Of a stretch of 64,000 bases of DNA, positions 12,081 through 22,441 are shown in pieces; within the stretch, counting starts at the first letter, position 1, and every line of letters begins with the position of its first letter. The stretch is taken from assembly GCA_003049485.1 (NCBI GenBank), contig PYST01000008.1, positions 124,001 to 188,000 on the forward strand, read 5' to 3'. This DNA is from Ophioceras dolichostomum. Its lineage: Eukaryota > Ascomycota > Sordariomycetes > Magnaporthales > Ophioceraceae. The translations under genes and the position numbers were made by a program. The notes under the pieces were generated by a model. The model made no database searches, had not been told where the DNA came from, and worked only from the letters and a program-made list of their open reading frames with translations.

Positions 12081-13173
12081 ATGCCGCCGCCGCGCAAGAA
12101 GGAGACGATCCCTGATGCTTGGGATGACGACTGGGAGCCGGACGCAGGCGGTGGTGGTGCGCCGCTAGACGACCCCCGGAAGCCGGAGTCTCCTCCATTG
12201 ACCAAGGCCGAGGCGCTGGCGCGACACGAGGAGTCGAACAGGAAGCTATGGCAGTCCGCGTGCGTTTTATCCTTTCCTTGCTGGCAGTCAATATCAAGAG
12301 GGGGGTTGGCTGTTGTTGGTTCACTAGCTAGACGTGTGCGGTGGTGGTGGATGATACTACTCCCCGATCGATCACGCCAACTAACCTACGGTACCTACCG
12401 TATGCACGGAAAACAGCGATTCCAACTCGGAGCTGCAGTACCTCCCCGCCACCAACGACGTCGTCCCCGCACCTGCCGCCTTCAAGCCGCCGATGAAGGT
12501 CCTCAGCCGCCGGCCCCAGGCAGGCTCCAACGTCATGAACGACGACGACGCCGCTTCCAGGGCCGCCGCGCAGCCGTCCCCGGAGGAGATCCGGCTGCGC
12601 CAGCAACGCGACCTGGAGGAGAAGCAGCGGAAGTACGACGAGGCGCGCGCAAAGATCTTCGGCGAGCCTGTCCGTTCTTCGCAGCAGCAGCAGCAACTGC
12701 AGCAGTCCGGAGGATACCACAACCACAACCACACCTCGTCGGGCGTGTCGACGCCGGGCACCGTCACCCCGCCGCAGCAGTCGGAGATGTTCGGTCGGCC
12801 GAACCAGCGCGGGAGGGGCAGGGGCNACCGTGGCGGCGGGGCAAGCGACCGGGGCGCTAACAGCAACTCCGGCTCCGGCTACGGCGGTGGTGACGATGTG
12901 CGCCGTCCGCCAGCCCAGCCCAGCACTCGCGAGCTCTACGATCCGAATTCCTCCTCCCCGAGGCCAGGCAGCGGCTCGTCGTCTTTCTCGGCGCAAAGAC
13001 GCACGGGCGGGGGAGGCGGAGGCGGAGGAGATGCGTCGTCGTCGTCACCAAGGTCCGGCACCCCGCGCGAGGAGGACCAGGTTATCCGCGCCCCTCGAGG
13101 ACCCGACTCGAACGGGCGGGGCGGGTTCGGGTTCGTCCGCCGCGGTGGTGGCGACCCCACGAAGAACGGCTGA
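12081..13173 (+). CDS. SUZ-domain RNA-binding protein (SZRD1-like)
   Basis: Two exons, 12081-12259 and 12417-13173, joined in phase 2 (donor GTGCGT, branch CTAAC near 12381, acceptor AACAG), give 311 aa. The N-terminus is acidic (DAWDDDWEPD). Residues ~84-143 fit a SUZ domain, a conserved RNA-binding motif: FKPPMKVLSRRP, then a helix ending in QRKYDEARAKIFGE. The middle is Gln/Gly/Ser-rich with RGRG-type repeats. The last ~25 residues, RAPRGPDSNGRGGFGFVRRG, match the SUZ-C motif. This architecture is that of animal SZRD1 and its fungal counterparts; RNA binding is inferred from the family. One undetermined base at 12826 leaves one residue ambiguous but does not break the frame. Transcribed divergently from the small unknown gene and convergent with NAR1, 181 bp away. 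Confidence 0.85.
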
Positions 13174-13354
13174 TGGGAGGTGTCCGTCAAGTCTGAAGAC
13201 CGAACCAATGTTGTACAAAATGGGTAGATTGATGGGGTATTTATTTACGCCAGGCAATACCTCTCAAACTCAGCGCGTGGGCCTGCCCATGCCGATCCCA
13301 TACGCCAACCAAGCTACCTCCAAAGCCAGGAGGAACCTCGTGCCCCTTGATTAC

Positions 13355-15274
13355 CTACCACCCACCCCCAATCTTTCCGGCTAGCTGCACGACCCTCTCG
13401 GTATCCGTCATGCGAGCGCCAGCCTTCCCGACGTCACTGATTACTTCTCGGTAGCTGGTGTAAACCAGTCTATCCAGTTCGATGCCGGTGATGCCGGCCC
13501 AGTGCACAAGGGTATCCCGCACGCTCGCCACATCTATGCCGCCAACCAGCCTCGGGTCTGCGCTTACGTAGCTGCTTTCATCCGCATCATCGGCTGAGAA
13601 GTACGCCTCATCCACCTCTGCCAGCAGCGCCTTCTGCTCCCGCGGGCCCGGCTTATCGACAAACCCCTTGCGGTCGATGACCACCTGGTCATCGGCCTTG
13701 GCCTGGCCTCCACCGTTGGTGCAGCCGCCAGGGCACGCCATAACCTCGACATAGGCGTGTTCAGTGCCGGGCCCGCCGCCGCCACCACCGCCAGCCCCTG
13801 CTTTCCTTGCCGTCGTCGGCAGCTTCCTGGCCGCGCCGAACGGCTTCCCTCCCGGCATCCGCGACGTCCGGGCGGGCTTTAGCCGGCGCACCAGGTTCTG
13901 GATGTTGCGGAAGCCGTAGTAGCGCGCCGCCCGGAAGATGGGCGGCCCACCGTCGCCGTCGGGTGACACGATGGCGTATTCGATCACGTCGGCGTTGCGG
14001 CCCCGCGTGGTCTCGAGTCGCGAGCCGGGATGCCGTGATAGCACGTCCTGGAGGATGAAGTACAGATTCCCGCCAGAGCTGCCGGCCACGCGTGGCGGTT
14101 TTCGCCTCCGGTTGGTGTGGAAGAGGAAGTCGTGGATCTTGGCGTCGGGGAAGGGTCGCTGTGGCAGCGCCTGTTGTGGATGTTGTGGCGATGTGGTTGC
14201 TGGGGGCTTTCTGGGCAGACTGAAGAAATCTATTCCCCTCGACGCTGTGAGCATGAAAATCTCCTTGCTCGTGATGACACAATCGACATCCCGGGCCGCT
14301 GAACGTGGTTTCCCGATGCCGCCGCTTCCATTGCCCGCCGGCGTAGCCCATGCGGCGTCCGTCAGCTCCTCGCGACTAGCCTCGAGCTTCTTGTCGAAGC
14401 AGGGCATGACAGCCAGGTGCCATATGCGGTGGGGCGGTATTCCCAGCGTCCTGCTCAGTGTGGTCTTGAGCAGCGTCCCCGTGAGAGCCTGCGGGGACTT
14501 GACCTTCGACAGGTGTGGTAGCACGTACGGGTGCGTCTTCTCCGCGTAGCACACCCATCCAGGACATGAGGAGGTAAGGATAGGCTTTTTCTTGGCAGAC
14601 GCATCATCCCCCGAGCTGGGCAACACTGAGGCTAGCACCTCATCCGACCCCAGAACCAGACACGCCTCCCGCGTCGCGCTGGTGTCAACCACCCACGCGA
14701 ACCGGTTCCCCCACTTCCCGCCGGCTGCCAAACTGCTGCTGCTGCCGCTGCTCTTGTCGCCCGCGAGAAGCCTCTCGAGCATGTATGCCGCGTCCTCCTC
14801 CGTCGTGCCGCCACCACACGCCGCTGCCAGGCTCGCCCGTGTCTGGGGCGACACGCTGGCGACGAACAGGCGGCGCGACTCGTCCTCGAGCCCCTCGACC
14901 GTGTATCTGCCGTCAGCGTCGGGCCCGCGCACCTCCAGCGCGGGCGCCGAGTCGAGCACCGAGAGGAGCTCCGCGTGGCTCTGCAGGCTGACCAGCACGG
15001 CCTCGGCGGACGTCACGCAGCCGGAGCAGGCGAGACAGTCCGTCAGTGAGATCTGCGCTGGGGGAGCACCGGCGGCGGCGGCCGACGACGACGATCCATT
15101 CTGCTGGCGCGGCTGCTGGCGCGGCTGGCCTCCGTCGAGGATGACTTCGTGCTCGAGCGCAGCGGAGGACGACGACGGTTCGGGCTCGGCGGGGAGGGTC
15201 TCGACGGGCTTGATGCAGGCGACGCCGGGGCTGATAAAGTCGTTGAGGTCGTCGACCGAGAGGATGGCGCTCAT
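13355..15274 (-). CDS. NAR1: Cytosolic Fe-S cluster assembly factor Nar1
   Basis: Hydrogenase-like component of the cytosolic iron-sulfur assembly machinery, which passes 4Fe-4S clusters from the Cfd1-Nbp35 scaffold to the targeting complex. A single uninterrupted exon encodes 639 aa from ATG 15274 (MSAILSVDDLNDFISPGVAC). The N-terminal cluster ligands are visible as Cys20 and the CLACSGC group (Cys80, 83, 86). The hydrogenase-like motifs follow: SSCPGWVCYAEKTHPYVLPH, MPCFDKKLEASREE and VMACPGGCTNGGGQ, which carry the second-cluster cysteines. Compared with yeast Nar1 (about 490 aa) it is enlarged by low-complexity inserts: a Glu/Ser/Gln stretch at ~28-75, and Gly/Ser/Gln-rich loops further on. 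An in-frame upstream extension to 15409 exists but lacks conservation with the Nar1 N-terminus, so 15274 is preferred. Confidence 0.95.
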   Translation of the reverse strand: MSAILSVDDLNDFISPGVACIKPVETLPAEPEPSSSSAALEHEVILDGGQPRQQPRQQNGSSSSAAAAGAPPAQISLTDCLACSGCVTSAEAVLVSLQSHAELLSVLDSAPALEVRGPDADGRYTVEGLEDESRRLFVASVSPQTRASLAAACGGGTTEEDAAYMLERLLAGDKSSGSSSSLAAGGKWGNRFAWVVDTSATREACLVLGSDEVLASVLPSSGDDASAKKKPILTSSCPGWVCYAEKTHPYVLPHLSKVKSPQALTGTLLKTTLSRTLGIPPHRIWHLAVMPCFDKKLEASREELTDAAWATPAGNGSGGIGKPRSAARDVDCVITSKEIFMLTASRGIDFFSLPRKPPATTSPQHPQQALPQRPFPDAKIHDFLFHTNRRRKPPRVAGSSGGNLYFILQDVLSRHPGSRLETTRGRNADVIEYAIVSPDGDGGPPIFRAARYYGFRNIQNLVRRLKPARTSRMPGGKPFGAARKLPTTARKAGAGGGGGGGPGTEHAYVEVMACPGGCTNGGGQAKADDQVVIDRKGFVDKPGPREQKALLAEVDEAYFSADDADESSYVSADPRLVGGIDVASVRDTLVHWAGITGIELDRLVYTSYREVISDVGKAGARMTDTERVVQLAGKIGGGW

Positions 15275-16173
15275 GGTCACGGAAAGCAGAAAAAGAGGTG
15301 TCGGGGATCGATCCCCACCCCAATCTTTTCGCGAGTGGGAGAGAACGGTGAGGCAAAGTATTGAACTGCGTCGGCTGTGAGTAGAAAAGTTGCGAACGTC
15401 GGGTGTCAAGTCGCCTTGCTCCGTTGTGTGTTTCTCTTGCGGAGCAAGAGTGCCCGCTCGATGTCTTGCGGACTAGATCGATTAAGGAATGTAGGCAGTG
15501 TAGACAAATCCAGAAAAGAGACGGAATGTCCTCGGAAATCACAGCTAGAGCAGCAAAACTCGGAAATAGAACCTTTTTTGCTCTTCTTTCAATTTTCTTT
15601 GCGATAGTTCGGAGATGCACGATTTGTAAAATCGCGTCTGGGTCGAAAATTCTATGCGAGATCGGCCCTGCACTGGCGTGGGGGCGCCCTGGACCGGAGC
15701 GGGGCGAGGCGGGTGCTGACCTATCCTATCAGGGTCGGCGCATTAGAGTGCTAGGGGATCATTGATAACTGCTGGATGACGTTGTAAGCCCTTCCAACCT
15801 AAAATCCTAGGCCTTAATATGACTTACACGGCTGGGAGACAGCCTCGTGAGGGTTACACAGTCGACCATTCTTCATTCACCTGAGTCCCTTCCGCCCTAG
15901 GACGGCTGTTTGTCCCTTAATTATATTCCCTGGCCTGCAGGGCTTTGTTCTATTACTAGTGCACAAACGAGTGTCGTCTTGGACGAGCAAGACTAGGGTG
16001 GTACAATGGAAGAGAAACGAGTGTCACTGATAGCCCGCTATCAGATTCCTTCCCCTGGCCAGCAGAGTTTTCGACCAAATCCACCACAATTCCAGATCCA
16101 GCCGCGTCGTAGAGCTACCTGCGTAGCCTGCCACCGTTTGTGGGAACAGTGGGACACCATGTCTTGTCCCGCT
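15275..16173. other. Intergenic region upstream of NAR1
   Basis: About 900 bp between two minus-strand genes: the NAR1 promoter side, then the 3' flank of the DUF7689-like gene. No coding signal seen. Confidence 0.6.
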
Positions 16174-17209
16174 TTACTTCTTGGTGGTGGTAGCCGAGGG
16201 CTTCGCAGCCCCAGACTTCGGCGCTGGTGCAGCCGCCTTGGGCTGGCTGGGCTGGGCGGCACTAGCCTTGGACGAGCTGTTTGCCTTGCTGCTCTCCTCC
16301 ACAACCACGGCATCCGCTCTCTTCTTTGGCCTCGTCCTCCCAGACTTGGAAAGGTAAGTGTGGAGCTTCTGGTAGAATGAGCCAGTGGAGCTCACGACTA
16401 CGAACCGCTTCTTGACCTTGCGTCCGGAGACCCTGGTCGTGACGACTGTGTGCAATAAGAAATAAGAGCAGGGACTATCAGTCGGCGCCAGCGCATGTTT
16501 CTTAGGAGTATCTCTGTCTTGGCACTTTCCTGATGGAAACGTGCTGGAAGCTGAAGGCTAGTACGTACTTGAGTCCTCCTCTTTCTTCAATCGGGGCCCG
16601 TCGTAGCGGTACCGCGCTCGGACGGTCCCATACCGATAAATGTTGCGCTGCCCTACCCGACGGGGCTGTTGGAGGTAGGCCCAGTCGTGGTCGATGACGA
16701 AGTCCTCTCCGATCTTGGATTGGCACCGGCTCGTTGCCGCACTCGTGACTCGGTGGGCGTGCAAGGGCCGGTTTGGCTCGGTGGGTTTCGCATATACCTA
16801 TTGAACGATCGACTTAGCACTCGTGGATGGCCTGCCAGGCTGACAATTGCGGGAGGCTACGCATGAGTGGGAACAGTGTGCTATGAAGGCCTCGACAATA
16901 CAATACCTCAACATCGCCATTTTGGAACGGTGTATTTACGTCGACTTGATAGAACCCATGCGCCCCGTCTGTTGGTGGAAGCGGTTAGCCAAGGCTCTGG
17001 TATGGCTGTCTATACCACTAGGGTCGCTGTCACGAACATTGGTTGTCCAGGGCTGCCCAGGTGTCCGGATTATATATCTGGTCGGTGACCCCGATAGCCC
17101 AAGCAATGCAGTTGTTGTGGGGGAGTTGGCTATTTTGTATGATGAAATAATTGCCAGGTGGGAAATTTTGGGCCAGCCAGGTATCGAGAGCATGTTGTTC
17201 TGTGGCCAT
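16174..17209 (-). CDS. DUF7689-like protein with basic C-terminal tail, 244 aa
   Basis: Four exons reconstructed by phase and protein continuity: 17038-17209, 16907-16968, 16569-16797 and 16174-16445. Donors are GTTCGT, GTATTG and GTACGT; acceptors are CAACAG, AATAG and ACACAG; introns are 69, 109 and 123 nt, the first two with CTAAC and CTAAG branch sites. The assembled product has the family's hallmark order: NNCIAWAIGVTD (Cys34), YGAHGFYQ, a strand ending DVEVYAK, HAHRV (His91/His93) and CQSKIGEDFVIDHDWAYL. This pattern is known to me mainly from bacterial proteins of unknown function. The Cys then His order suggests a papain/NlpC-like fold, but that is inference. The last ~75 residues are Lys/Arg-rich then Ala/Ser/Pro/Lys-rich, unlike the bacterial versions. 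The TTG-initiated extension upstream of ATG 17209 is not needed. Splice reconstruction is convincing; the function is unknown. Confidence 0.72.
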
Positions 17210-18917
17210 GGATGCCGCAGCCGACAAGCAGTGCGAGAAGGGTCAGGAGCGCTTGTTCAGGACGGAAGTGGATCGGGGCCGGGGGGCCAGCGAAGAAGTA
17301 GAGGCAAGAGGCCTCGAAAGGAGTGGGAGGCTGTGGCGGTACTTTCTCGGGCAGGATCATGTAGGTAAGGAGTAGAACGAACTCGATGCTAGATACGTGG
17401 TCTCTGAGGTAGAGTGGCTTTGTGATTGAACAACCCGGCGTATATATACATGGCACGTCTCTCAGGATGCATCACTGTCCCATACCAGTCTTCATATTTC
17501 CCAGAGTGCCACTTGATGTTTTGGCCAACAAGGAGTGCTCGTCGTAAACTCGTAGAGTCCTGGGCCATGCCTTGCCATGTCTGGACCCTGCGTCGGCCAT
17601 CATCACCGGCGTGTTTCCTGGCCAGGTCGTCCATCTTGGACGGAAATCTAAGCCAACAATGTCATGGTCGAAGCCGTGGCTTCGCCAAGCGCCATCGAGC
17701 TTTGTCGAGCATCACTTTCGGCCGTCATAGCTGGGGCAAGATTTCTCTCTCTCTCGCCAGGGCTGTGTCGGCCTCCTGGGACCATTCTGGCCCCCCGAAT
17801 TCAGGGAGACCCAACACACCCCGCCACCACATCTGTTCGATGAAACCCCTCAACGGCCGCAACCTGCTCATGACACTGTGAGCTGCAATGCTCATGTGGT
17901 GACGAAAACAACCGAAAAGTGATGGCCATAACGGCGAGGGAGGCCATATTCAGCCCAGAAGCCCTGGTCGACCGGCCTGGCGGCTTGTCGACGACTGAGG
18001 CGCGAAATCGACTCACGCAAACTTATAGAGCATGCCTTGCCATATCATGGCCTCAAGGTTGCTGGTATACGAGTCCACCAGATGGGAACGTTGGCGCGTC
18101 GATATTGCTATCTAGCCACTTTGACCTGAGCAAGGCCTGCAGGGAGGTGGTGAGTGTGGCGGCGATATTTCCATGGCTTCGCACGACAATCGCGTCGCAG
18201 CCGCACGGAGCCGTACAATCCGTAGAATTGCGAAGCGGTCGTTGAGTGCGGCTTCTTCTCATTGGTCAGCTCGGGACGTATAAAGTGCCGCATCTGGGAA
18301 AATTCAGCCCCCGTAGCCCGGGCTAGGCAACGATGCAAGACAGATAAAGAATGCCAATACCTGAGGCTGCAGGCGCCTTTAGGGTCTCCTGCGCTGGCCG
18401 CCTGTCGTGTTGGTGGTAAAGTGGCCTCGAAAGTACTGGTGTACTGATGTGGGAGGACAAGCCATGGTTCTTTATGCGCGGGCAAATATAGGTTTCGATG
18501 GCAACCTGATAGTTTCGAAGCGGCCAGTGGGAGCTTGCCAGAAAACGAGCAGCCACTTAACCCAGGGAGTTGGACCTAAGGTGGCAGGGGTTGAAATATG
18601 GTCAGTGTTGTAGATGCTTCCGTGTGTGGTGTGCGGAATGGTGAGTGCTACTTTGTGCCCCACTCGTGCACGCCATCAACCAAAGACCAAGCTCTTATGA
18701 ACTCCTCAAGCTGCATTCTTTCAGCCTTCTACTCGAGCACTCGCCCGCATGTAGCTTTATCAAGTCTAAGCCGGTTGGTTACCTTATGTAGCAGTTGACA
18801 CCACACCACACTTGCTCAACCAAAATCTGTCTTACACCTTTCTCTCTACCAGCCCTCACTCATCTGCCACTTATCGTTTATTTGTCCTACCTTCGGTAGC
18901 TCCTCACGCCCCTCACG
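17210..18917. other. Divergent spacer with one or two unexplained minus-strand ORFs
   Basis: Between the DUF7689-like gene (-) and the kinase-like gene (+). A minus-strand ORF at 17389-17634 encodes ~80 residues of fairly protein-like composition (GQNIKWHSGKYEDWYGTVMH). Another minus-strand segment near 17738-17876 reads MSRLRPLRGFIEQMWWRG and continues to a stop. I could not join them with consistent splice phases. They may be pieces of a decayed or small unknown gene, or chance ORFs. Confidence 0.35.
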
Positions 18918-20311
18918 ATGAAGGGCCACTTTGACGATTGTGAGCTGTCTGACCGCTTCCACATCCAACGTGAACCTAGCTGGGCACACGATGCTAGCGG
19001 GTACTCTTGGGTTTTGCTCGACCTCGACACCCGGCGAAGCGTCCGAATCGTCTGTCCTTGGGATGCTGAGGATCGAGCATCTGATGTTATGGCGGCGGCT
19101 GCTAGGCACATACACAACCTGCCAGCCACCACTATCACAATCGTGATTGATGACCGGGGAGATCTTGTATCTTCGAACGACAACAATTCCTTCGACTCGA
19201 CCGAGATACCGTGGTACCCTCCGGCCGATGACTTCCCGACCGCGGTGCCTAGGGTCCCCAGGTCTTCCCTTGCCGAGATCAAAAGAGTGGGCGCCAATGT
19301 CGACATTGTCAACTTCCAGGATAGCCAGGGCCAGACAAGAGCAACCGCCTTCAAGTACTACACAACCCGCGGAAACGTCGCCATCATGTGGCACGAGCTC
19401 TCTTGTCACTTGCGCATCCCCGCTCACCCCAACATCGTTCCTGTCGAGGCGGTGGTGGTCGACGCAACGACAGAGGGCCCGGACAGAGCCGTCGGCTTCT
19501 TGACCACCTTCATACCAGGCGGGAACGTCGAGGACAACGTGGAGCGAGTTTTCAAACTCGAGTATCTGCGACAGCTTCTGGCCGTAAGTAACACTACCAC
19601 CTCCTGGCACTCCCCCATATCTGGGTCTGGAGTTTCAAACTCTCTCCATGCCTCTGCCCAATGCATGGCTGACAGGATAAACTTTGCCAGACTGTTGACT
19701 GGCTGAACCACGAATTGGGCATTGTCCACGGCGACCTGCGCACCTTCAACTTGTTGGTCGACGAGGAGACCGATCGAATCAAGATCATGGACTTCGGCTT
19801 CTGCGGAAAGCTCGGCTTGACAGAGGGTGACGTGTGGACCGGAATGCCCGGGGGCGAGACCGCCCAAGGCGACGTCAAGATGGCCGCCCTCACCCTGTAC
19901 GAGATCATCACCGGACACCTGATCCGCTACGAGGTCGAGGCGGACGAGGTGGACCTTCCAGACCTCCTGAGTCAAGACTGGGAACCGGATGAGAATGTAC
20001 GGCTCGATCACCCCGCCGCCGAGTATCGTGCGGTGCTAGACAGCTGGCTGGAGGCCCGCCGCGAAATCGACCGCCAGATCACCCACTTCTCGCAGGTTAA
20101 ACACCCGGTCGAATGGCCGGCGCTGCCACCGCCCCCGACCGTGTTCTTCGCCGGGGCTGAGAACGTGACCCAGTACTACCGGCTCCGGGCGGATATGGTC
20201 AGCAGGGGAGAGCCCTTCATCACCTGGGCTCGGCCACCCAGCTCTCGGCTGCCGCTGCCTGATGGCCAGACACTGCTTGCCACCGGCCAGGTCATCCCAA
20301 GTAGCAGCTGA
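18918..20311 (+). CDS. Protein-kinase-like protein, 428 aa
   Basis: Two exons, 18918-19583 and 19691-20311, joined in phase 0 (donor GTAAGT, acceptor GCCAG), give 428 aa. Residues ~130-330 resemble a divergent eukaryotic-type kinase fold. AFKYY supplies a candidate ATP-anchoring Lys146, and HELSCHLRIPAHPNIV a helix-C-like Glu160. IVHGDLRTFNLLVD is the catalytic loop (Asp237, Asn242; HGD in place of HRD), and KIMDFGF is the magnesium loop (Asp256). The glycine loop is not obvious. This pattern is typical of lineage-expanded fungal kinase-like genes of unknown substrate. The N-terminal ~120 residues match nothing I know. The catalytic residues are present, so activity is possible but unproven. 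No signal peptide or membrane segment. Confidence 0.8.
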
Positions 20312-21133
20312 ATAGCGGAGAGGTAGCTCAGGAGGCGTCCGGCATTGGCAAGCATCCGGTTCCAGGGGGTGCAGGGACAGTGCACCACTGTAGGGATGGG
20401 ACGGGACCGGGGTGAAGGGCTTGGGTTCGTGAGCCAAGCAAGGAGGTAGAAGTTAGACGAAGCGTGAGGCAGTCCTGCAGCTAGCTTTGCTTTACCAGAA
20501 TAGAGCAGCAATAGACCATTCTTGGCTCCGAGGATGCAGGCGTCCTTGGGGGCACAGACTGAAGAAAAGGACGGCGAGCATTATATCGAGGAGCTTACCG
20601 CCATCCTGCCTGCTCATTCTGAACCAACGTTTATCGTCCGGCGCTTGCCCATGAAGATGTGTGAAACCACAACTCAACAGATGGACCAAAGCAGATTAGT
20701 CGAGGGAAGACTAGGACAGGTTTCTTTAAAGAAACGCGAAGCCAACGCTGGCCGGGAACAGAGTATCAATTTGTCGGAGAGGGTGAAGGGCAAAAGAATT
20801 ACCAACAGCCTAGGACCATCCCCCGCTGGCTTTTGGTGGAGCCAGGCTGCTAAACAAACCAATCAGGAGCGTGGAATCGGATTGCCAGGGGTCCATAGTT
20901 GGATGACGTCGTGTGGCACGCACGCTGCCACGCAACGCGACCTCGAATCTGGCTGTGGCCAAGTCGCCAGTTGCTACCTTTGTCGAGTGATCAGCCTAAT
21001 AATCAGCTTGTCGTCTTGTTACCCTGTTTTTGTGCGTGGGCTACGGTCCTGCTCTATCATCCCCCTGAACCGGTAACTGTCAACGCTGTGTGGGTGAACT
21101 TGAAATTTAAGCGACATGGATGTAAGTCGGTAG
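20312..21133. other. Intergenic region, no supported gene
   Basis: About 820 bp between two plus-strand genes. An open frame at 20522-21076 has no recognisable domain and poor composition. The region probably holds the 3' end of the kinase-like gene and the promoter of the membrane protein. Confidence 0.55.
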
Positions 21134-21937
21134 ATGACCACTACGACCCAGCCTTACCTGCCCAAGGACCGTACACTTACACAACGACAGGCTGTTTCGG
21201 CGTACAGTTTCGCGAGCCTGGCCTGGCTCGGCCTACAGGCGGCGCCATTGATCCTTTGGCCGTCATTCATAAGCTCCATGCTGTCACCGGAGTATCATCA
21301 TACCACTCGTGGGGAGCCCTTCGCCTTCCTAATCACCCTTGTTCTCGCACCTCCACGTGACCCTGGCTCCGACACGGCGTACCGGTACGGACTTGGAGCT
21401 GGGTCGGCTAGGTAATCCGGCTCTACTAACGCACGCTTTTGGATCCGCAGCTATCGAGGCATACTTTGCCCGTTCTCTAGGGTTCGCGAACCTCGCCCTC
21501 GGCTTGATCACGGTGTCTCTGTCAGGGGCTCTCCCCCTCACATCAGCAGTGGACGGTACGTCCAGACCTTTCTTTACCCAACTACCTACCTATCCACCTA
21601 CCTAGGTACCTAGTAGTGCGCACTCGTCTGAACAGTTGCACAACCAACAGGTCCTACAGATTCAGTATCGCCATATGCAAGTGCCGTGGTGCTCATCTCA
21701 GCACTGCACCACACCTCCGCCGCGTTCTACAGCTACATCCGGTTCTCCTCCTCGGGAGAGACTGGGTTTGCGCTGGGCGTCGCGGGCAGCGCGTCACTGG
21801 CCGCCTTCGGGCTGTGGTGTCTACTGTTTGCAGGGGAGGGTAGGATAAGTAAGAGGACGGGCGCGGACAAGCGGACCAGCGGCTTCCCCTTCCGGAATTC
21901 CGAAGCGGACAAGCGCAAGGCTGGGAAGGGACGATGA
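21134..21937 (+). CDS. Four-helix membrane protein of unknown function, 188 aa
   Basis: Three exons, 21134-21308, 21451-21555 and 21651-21937, are joined in phase 1 both times. Intron 1 has a weak GTGGGG donor but a perfect CTAAC branch and CCGCAG acceptor; intron 2 has GTACGT and CAACAG. The product has four hydrophobic segments, at about residues 22-50, 68-90, 101-121 and 132-154. A basic Lys/Arg-rich tail (KRTGADKRTSGF...) follows and is probably cytosolic. The N-terminal motif LPKDRTLTQRQAVSAYSF and the internal LISALHHTSAAFYSYI have the look of a conserved family in filamentous ascomycetes. I have no function for it. The continuity of helix 2 across the first splice supports the model. 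Confidence 0.75.
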
Positions 21938-22441
21938 GGCCTGCATTGCAGTAGCTCATTGTCATGGATTGATGTCTTGGAGAAGATACTGTACAGGAAG
22001 TGATGCTCAATATTGTGATGTGAGTGAGGGCCAGGTTGATAAATCGTCACTTCGGCTTTTGTTGATTAGCATCTACCTATGCATGTCATGCTTAAACAGA
22101 GAAAATGAAGACTTGGTATACAAAACATGGTACTCGTACAGGGTTGAAAATCCCTAGAGCAAAAATATAATAGTACGCGACCTCAGGTCCGCGCGGGTAC
22201 GAACGGTAAATCCATCTTGTTCGTCTCCACAGCGCCCGACCGGGCTATCTCTATAACCCTCGTTCGTTGCGGCAAATACGGCGTCCAAGTCTTTGTGTCT
22301 TCCATGCCAGGAGCTTTCCAGGAGTGACCACCTAGGGAGTGTCATTGTACACTTCCTGGGCCCTCTTCTTCAGTATCATGTTCTGGGCCCATGGCCGAGC
22401 CATCATCCTCCTCGCTGATGGCTCTGGTGCCTTTCTGACAT
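21938..22441. other. Convergent 3' spacer
   Basis: About 500 bp between the 3' ends of the membrane protein (+) and the zinc-finger gene (-). Only 3' untranslated sequence is expected; no gene seen. Confidence 0.6.

Noticed and set aside
17130..17456. 108-residue hydrophobic minus-strand frame overlapping the DUF7689-like exon 1
   Set aside because: Its C-terminal part is the out-of-frame reading of the better-supported exon; no independent evidence.
20522..21076. 184-residue plus-strand open frame between the kinase-like and membrane-protein genes
   Set aside because: No recognisable motif, no splice support, and composition unlike the neighbouring genes.
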